From Gnetum montanum (lineage: Eukaryota; Streptophyta; Gnetopsida; Gnetales; Gnetaceae): 64,000 nt of DNA. The notes under the pieces are model-generated. The model worked only from the letters and a program-made list of their open reading frames with translations. It did not search any database and was not told the origin of the DNA. This document shows, piece by piece, positions 60,000-64,000 of this stretch. The DNA lies in the NCBI GenBank assembly GCA_015680685.1, contig MNCI01017497.1, positions 296,664-360,663 on the forward strand, read 5' to 3'. Position 1 is the first letter of the stretch. Each line of letters opens with the position of its first letter. The translations under genes were made by a program, and so were the position numbers.

Positions 60000-60912
60000 T
60001 GATGAGAGTGGTTACTCTAATAATTAGAGTGGTTATTATTAGGGCGGTTACTCTAACTATTAGAGTGGTTAAAATTAGAGTGGTAGTTTCTCTCTAAAAT
60101 TAGAGGGGTAGTTTCTCTAAAATTAGAGTGGCAGTTTTTGTAATTATTAGAGTAGTTCCTCCCAAGCCTATAAATACAGTGCCCAGGCACACAATAGAAA
60201 AAGTTAAAAAAAGAAGAAGAAGAAAACAAGAAGAATTCAAAGGAGGAAGTCTTTTAGGTGTCAAGTAGCAAAACTCTAGCCAAGTGCTCGTAGCAAGAGG
60301 TCTAAGTATGGACGGATCTTTATTCGAGCATTATGTACTTGAGCACACCTTGTGTACGGCAATAAAGATGAGCTCTTGGATTCATCCTTGCAGCAATTGA
60401 GTTTTGTTTTCTTACTCATTTCCTTTATTTTATTTTCTTTTGCATTTATTTTATTTTATTTTATGCACTTTACATTTCTATTATTAGCACACACAGTACC
60501 ATCACTTCAAGCATGCGTGTAACACTTGGTAACCCAGTAACGATTAGCATTTGGTAATCCCAGTAGTGTTGCGCTGGTTTAGTATGTGTACGGAAATTGA
60601 GAATGAATACTGGTGTTAGGATTAGTTTAAAGCTTAGTTAATTAGTAGTTAAGTTAAATTAGTCACTTAGTTATCTCTCTCTTTTCCTATTAGCACAGGA
60701 CATAAAAACATAAAAGCTATAAAAATCATATGCCTCAAGCTTACTTAACCATATAATTGTGAAATACAAGCAAGTCTGGGAAGATAATGATCAATCAACC
60801 CATCCCTGTTCCACAAAGGTGCATAGGTACTTAGTCCTTGGAAATTGGCCGAATTGTGCGTGAAATGCTTGTATTCGTATGGTTGAGCGTAGGGGTACCT
60901 CGCCGCTCATCA
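60000..60912 (+). repeat. 5' LTR of element D
   Basis: TGATGAG at 60000, CTCATCA at 60912. U3 array of AATTAGAGTGGTT-type units (60005-60160), TATA box 60169-60176, AATAAAGATGAGCTC motif near 60361. Same type as LTR A (5721-6643). Confidence 0.92.
60005..60160 (+). repeat. U3 tandem array of LTR D
   Basis: Two 36-bp-type units (CTCTAATAATTAGAGTGG) followed by about three shorter units (AAAATTAGAGTGGTAGTTTC), ending just upstream of the TATA box. Fewer full units than in LTR A. Confidence 0.85.
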
Positions 60913-60913
60913 T

Positions 60914-60931
60914 TGGCACCGATGCCGAGGA
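60914..60931 (+). promoter_or_regulatory. primer-binding site of element D (tRNA-Asp)
   Basis: TGGCACCGATGCCGAGGA, 15 of 18 bases matching the tRNA-Asp(GTC) complement, one base after the LTR. Confidence 0.85.
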
Positions 60932-61058
60932 CTTAGTTGTTTGTGCGCTACGTAGAACATAGGAAATCATCCATATCGTTGGGATGTTAGAGCGAACCCT
61001 TAGGGTTGATCAAAGAAAAGATAAGACAATGGTAAATCGCACACCGAACAAGACAAAA

Positions 61059-63420
61059 ATGTCTTCTTCTTCGCACAAGAGCACTTCACTACTTAGGACT
61101 AACACAAGAGATAGTTGACGACATCATACACATAACCAAGATCCGCCAGTTCCTCAAAAATTTTAGGTAGTATATACTCATCATGATGAGTATGTACCCA
61201 ATTTCACCGTTATCCTCTACCAAGATGAACAACTGCGTTGGAGAAACTTGGAGGGTAACATAGTGTTGCCTCTAGACCGATCAGTCCCCAACATGCTCCT
61301 TCGTGCTCTCACATGAATAGGCATGCTACTTTTATACGTGGAATACGTTGCATGTGATCATGACACAAGGGACTATCATCCCACAGAAGCACAACATCAA
61401 TGGGACTTGCGATAGGAGAGTTACCACGCATCCTTGAAGGGTAAATGGCCCCATAATGCCACACACATTTTAAGTGAAATTGGGGATGGCGAACCAGTTT
61501 CAATAGGTTCCCCACCAAATGATGTTCCCCCTCCTAACAATGGTCAGGAGGTGGTGTATTAGAACCTTCACTCCGTAGTTCACAAACCCTAGTTCTGATC
61601 CCCACGAACACGAAGTCTTTAACGAGGGAACACAAACACACGGTAAGGGCGAACGTTCTTATAGGAATCATGATCAAGGCTAAGACCACTGAAGAGAAGG
61701 TAGAAAACACCATCATGACGATGGTTCTCCTTCTTCTTTACCTTCATCATCACATTCACCCTCTCCTTCGGTGTTGGGACGCAGTCATAAGGAAACTAAC
61801 TATGAGGATAAAGGAAGACAAAGTGAAAAACATCAACAAGATAGTCGAGAATGAGGACAAGGGCACTCTAAAGAATCACGACATAAAAGAAGGGAGAGTA
61901 GGGAACTGCATAGACATCATAAATGCTATGAATGAGATGACCACGAAGAACCCCTACTTGCAACCAGAAGCATGTTAGATATCACGGAGGTTGTAAGAGT
62001 TCTAACAAGGTACCAAAAGGATAGTAGAATCAAGAGGTTAAACATGAACAATATCCCAGAATTTGAAGGGGGATACAACATTGATCCTCAAAACCACTTA
62101 CAAGCATTCCACGATGCGTGTGCCTTGCAGGACATTGAGAACGAATGGTAAAAACTAAAGTTGTTCCCAAGGACACTAGTGAAAGAAGCAAAAAGCTGGT
62201 ATCGGTCCTTAGAATCGGAATCCATTCAAAGGTGGAGTACGATGTTAGAAGTATTTAATGATAAGTATCAAATGTACTCTTGAGTGTCTAACCTGCAAAA
62301 AAAAATCCAAGGATGGAAGCAAGGAAATCATGAATCCTTGGATGGTACCATGAGCCGCTATTACACACTCTTACATTGTTGTCCTGGCCATGGTTATTCG
62401 CAATGGGATCAACTACACTATCTCGTGGATGGACTTAGGCATGAAACAAGGAGAACCCTTGGAACGTATGCCCAAGGGAGATTATTAGAGCTTAGGTCTC
62501 ATTAGGTTCATAGATTGCTAGAGCAAGTAGCCAAGGAAGAAGGGGAGCTATGTAAGAGAGAAAGTGCGGAAGAATAGAACCAAGATCCTTCCCTCCGAAA
62601 AAGGAGAGTGAGATTCTATGAAGAGGAGGAAGAGTCACCACTTAAAGAGATGGTGAATAGGAACACTTTGCCACTCCAAAAATTAACAACAGAAGTGTTG
62701 CCAAAGGTAGACCAAATGTGGGACTCCCTAGATAGTATATTTGAAACTGTTCTTAAAATCGTAGAGAAGTCTAGGGAGAGAGGTAGTGACTATGACAAAA
62801 AGAAAAAGAGAGAAGTGGACAATGCACGTAACAAAGGTAAGGGTAAAATGGCCATCACCAAAGAAGTTGTGGATTCAGAAACAGACCATGATGGTGGATG
62901 TGAGATATGCCAATACAACCATCCTAAGGGATGTTGCCCAGTGATCTGACATCTACAAGAGTCTGGGGTGTATGCACTCAACCCACGACTTAACAAACGA
63001 CAAGCATCCCGATGGTTACCTTATCCTCAAGGTAACCCAAGGCAGTTCCACCAACCTTCAACGTATTATCCAAGTGGAACTCCACCACAACCTATTGAGC
63101 AACACCAATAGCGGAAATACGCATAGTCATGGGGGATGCCACCACCAAGACAACAATACCCCTACCGGCAACCGGATCCATATGGCTACTACGTGTAGTA
63201 GCCAATCTCTCCACATGACACTGTTGGTCATGTGACACCACAACATCACTATCAAACTCAGGATTATTATAGGACTCCTTCTCCTAGGGGAGATAACCCA
63301 TAGACATACCACCCTCCAAATCCATCCGCAAATCTCACACCAATAACTCCATTACCACCTGATCCAGCAATGTAAGGGGAACTTCCCACTCAACCGCAGC
63401 AACGCAATGCTATGAAGGCT
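61059..63420 (+). pseudogene. element D gag (broken)
   Basis: The ATG at 61059 starts the same N-terminus as in C. Blocks follow: an Arg/His/Ser-rich segment (61680-61960), capsid with NIPEFEGGYNIDPQNHLQAF (62045-62110), MSRYYTLLHCCPGHGYSQW (62350-62410), the open frame 62608-62949 with KVDQMWDSLD and a Lys-rich segment, and the zinc-knuckle CEICQYNHPKGCCPVI (62898-62945) followed by a stop. A Pro/Gln/Tyr-rich linker extends to 63420. This is the most nearly intact zinc knuckle of the window. Confidence 0.86.
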
Positions 63421-64000
63421 ATGAATATTCAACCCACTACTAGTTCTGACAATCGTATGAAGAGAAGACCTTTCTTTAGAACCAATAGTCCAACCAAGCC
63501 CTCACAACCACAAGCGGTTGAACCTTTGAATGCCTCCCCATCAATTAAGGCTTCAGGGCTTCCTTCAAACCAAACACCAAGCTCAATGCATACAGTTATG
63601 TTAACATATGCTATTACTAACTAGATTAAGGTGGGCCACCTTCCCAGGAAATTCTTTGATCTTGGAAGCCCTCTAATCTATCTCCAAGTTGCTGGGAATG
63701 AACCATGTAAAGCTCTTCTGGACTCAGGTTCTGGAGTCAACTTAATATCACAAGAGATGTACAAAGCTTGGAACCTACCTCCATTAAGGAAGAGTAATAT
63801 TGTCCCCTTGGGACTAGTGGAGGACATTGTTACCACTGTGTGTGGGTGGTCATATCTAGCTGATTTCCTAATAATATAAGTGAAAAATGGTAAAGGAGAG
63901 TTCCCAATAATAATGGAAAAAACATGGCTAAGTACTATAGATGCATGCCTAGGAATCTGCAATCTTTCCCTGGAAATATCCAAGAAGAACACTTTTGGAA
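63421..64000 (+). pseudogene. element D aspartic protease (cut by window end)
   Basis: LLDSGSGVNLISQEMYKAWN at 63713-63772, then after KSNI the reading passes straight to VPLGLVEDIV: an in-frame loss of about 11 codons present in A, B and C. The GEFPIIME-TWL segment reaches 63930 and the linker runs off the window. One stop occurs after LII. Confidence 0.86.

Larger units (their letters stand above)
60000..64000 (+). mobile_element. element D: Ty3/gypsy retrotransposon, runs off the window
   Basis: 5' LTR, primer site, gag and most of protease are present; the window ends inside the protease region. The LTR belongs to the A type, whereas gag is very close to element C. Whether D carries the rest of pol cannot be seen. 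The left target copy would be GCTTA (59995-59999). Confidence 0.9.

Overview
The window is nuclear DNA of a land plant, most likely a seed plant with a large, repeat-rich genome (a gymnosperm would fit, but nothing here proves it). The evidence is one intron-containing Golgi glycosyltransferase gene of a plant-specific architecture, surrounded by nested, mostly decayed LTR retrotransposons whose primer sites match plant tRNA-Asp, plus Copia elements and an L1-type LINE. I saw no prokaryotic features, rRNA, tRNA or CRISPR.

Layout. 1-45 is the tail of an LTR. 46-5720 is AT-rich and holds no gene I can name. 5721-13697 (-) is Ty3/gypsy element A (Athila/Tat-like), with its 5' end missing. 13698-14153 (-) is a doubly deleted Copia remnant. 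15477-18090 (-) is a 5'-truncated LINE containing a 733-base gap. 18726-22627 (-) is the one convincing host gene: seven exons encoding about 704 residues, a galectin-domain GT31 beta-1,3-galactosyltransferase of the hydroxyproline O-galactosyltransferase (GALT2-6) type, with a GC-rich first exon. 22628-26884 is its upstream region and repeat-bearing intergenic DNA. 26885-40076 (-) is element E, a 13 kb gypsy element with all pol domains plus an additional decayed coiled-coil ORF and its own LTR-like promoter. 40077-64000 is a nest: one Copia element (3' half at about 40.8-42.2 and 49.2-49.6 kb) is split by gypsy element B (42180-49234); a second Copia (50.5-52.2 kb and 59839-59999) is split by gypsy elements C (53564-59838) and D (60000 to beyond the window).

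A to E are one related group. All have LTRs built on TGATGAG...CTCATCA, tRNA-Asp-type primer sites where the site is present, an unusual gag zinc knuckle and a DSG protease. They fall into U3 subtypes distinguished by the short repeat array just upstream of the TATA box: GCGATATCGC palindromes (B, C), AATAATTAGAG units (A, D), or 14-bp units with ATCGAT palindromes (E). B and C carry gag and protease but share a deletion of reverse transcriptase, RNase H and most of integrase, so they look like a non-autonomous lineage that depended on relatives such as A or E. All the retroelement ORFs are broken; none appears able to move now.

Two long N gaps (15704-16436, 43777-44475) and three single Ns (7249, 8152, 55925) limit what can be said; two of the single Ns sit exactly at structural anomalies and probably mark assembly joins.
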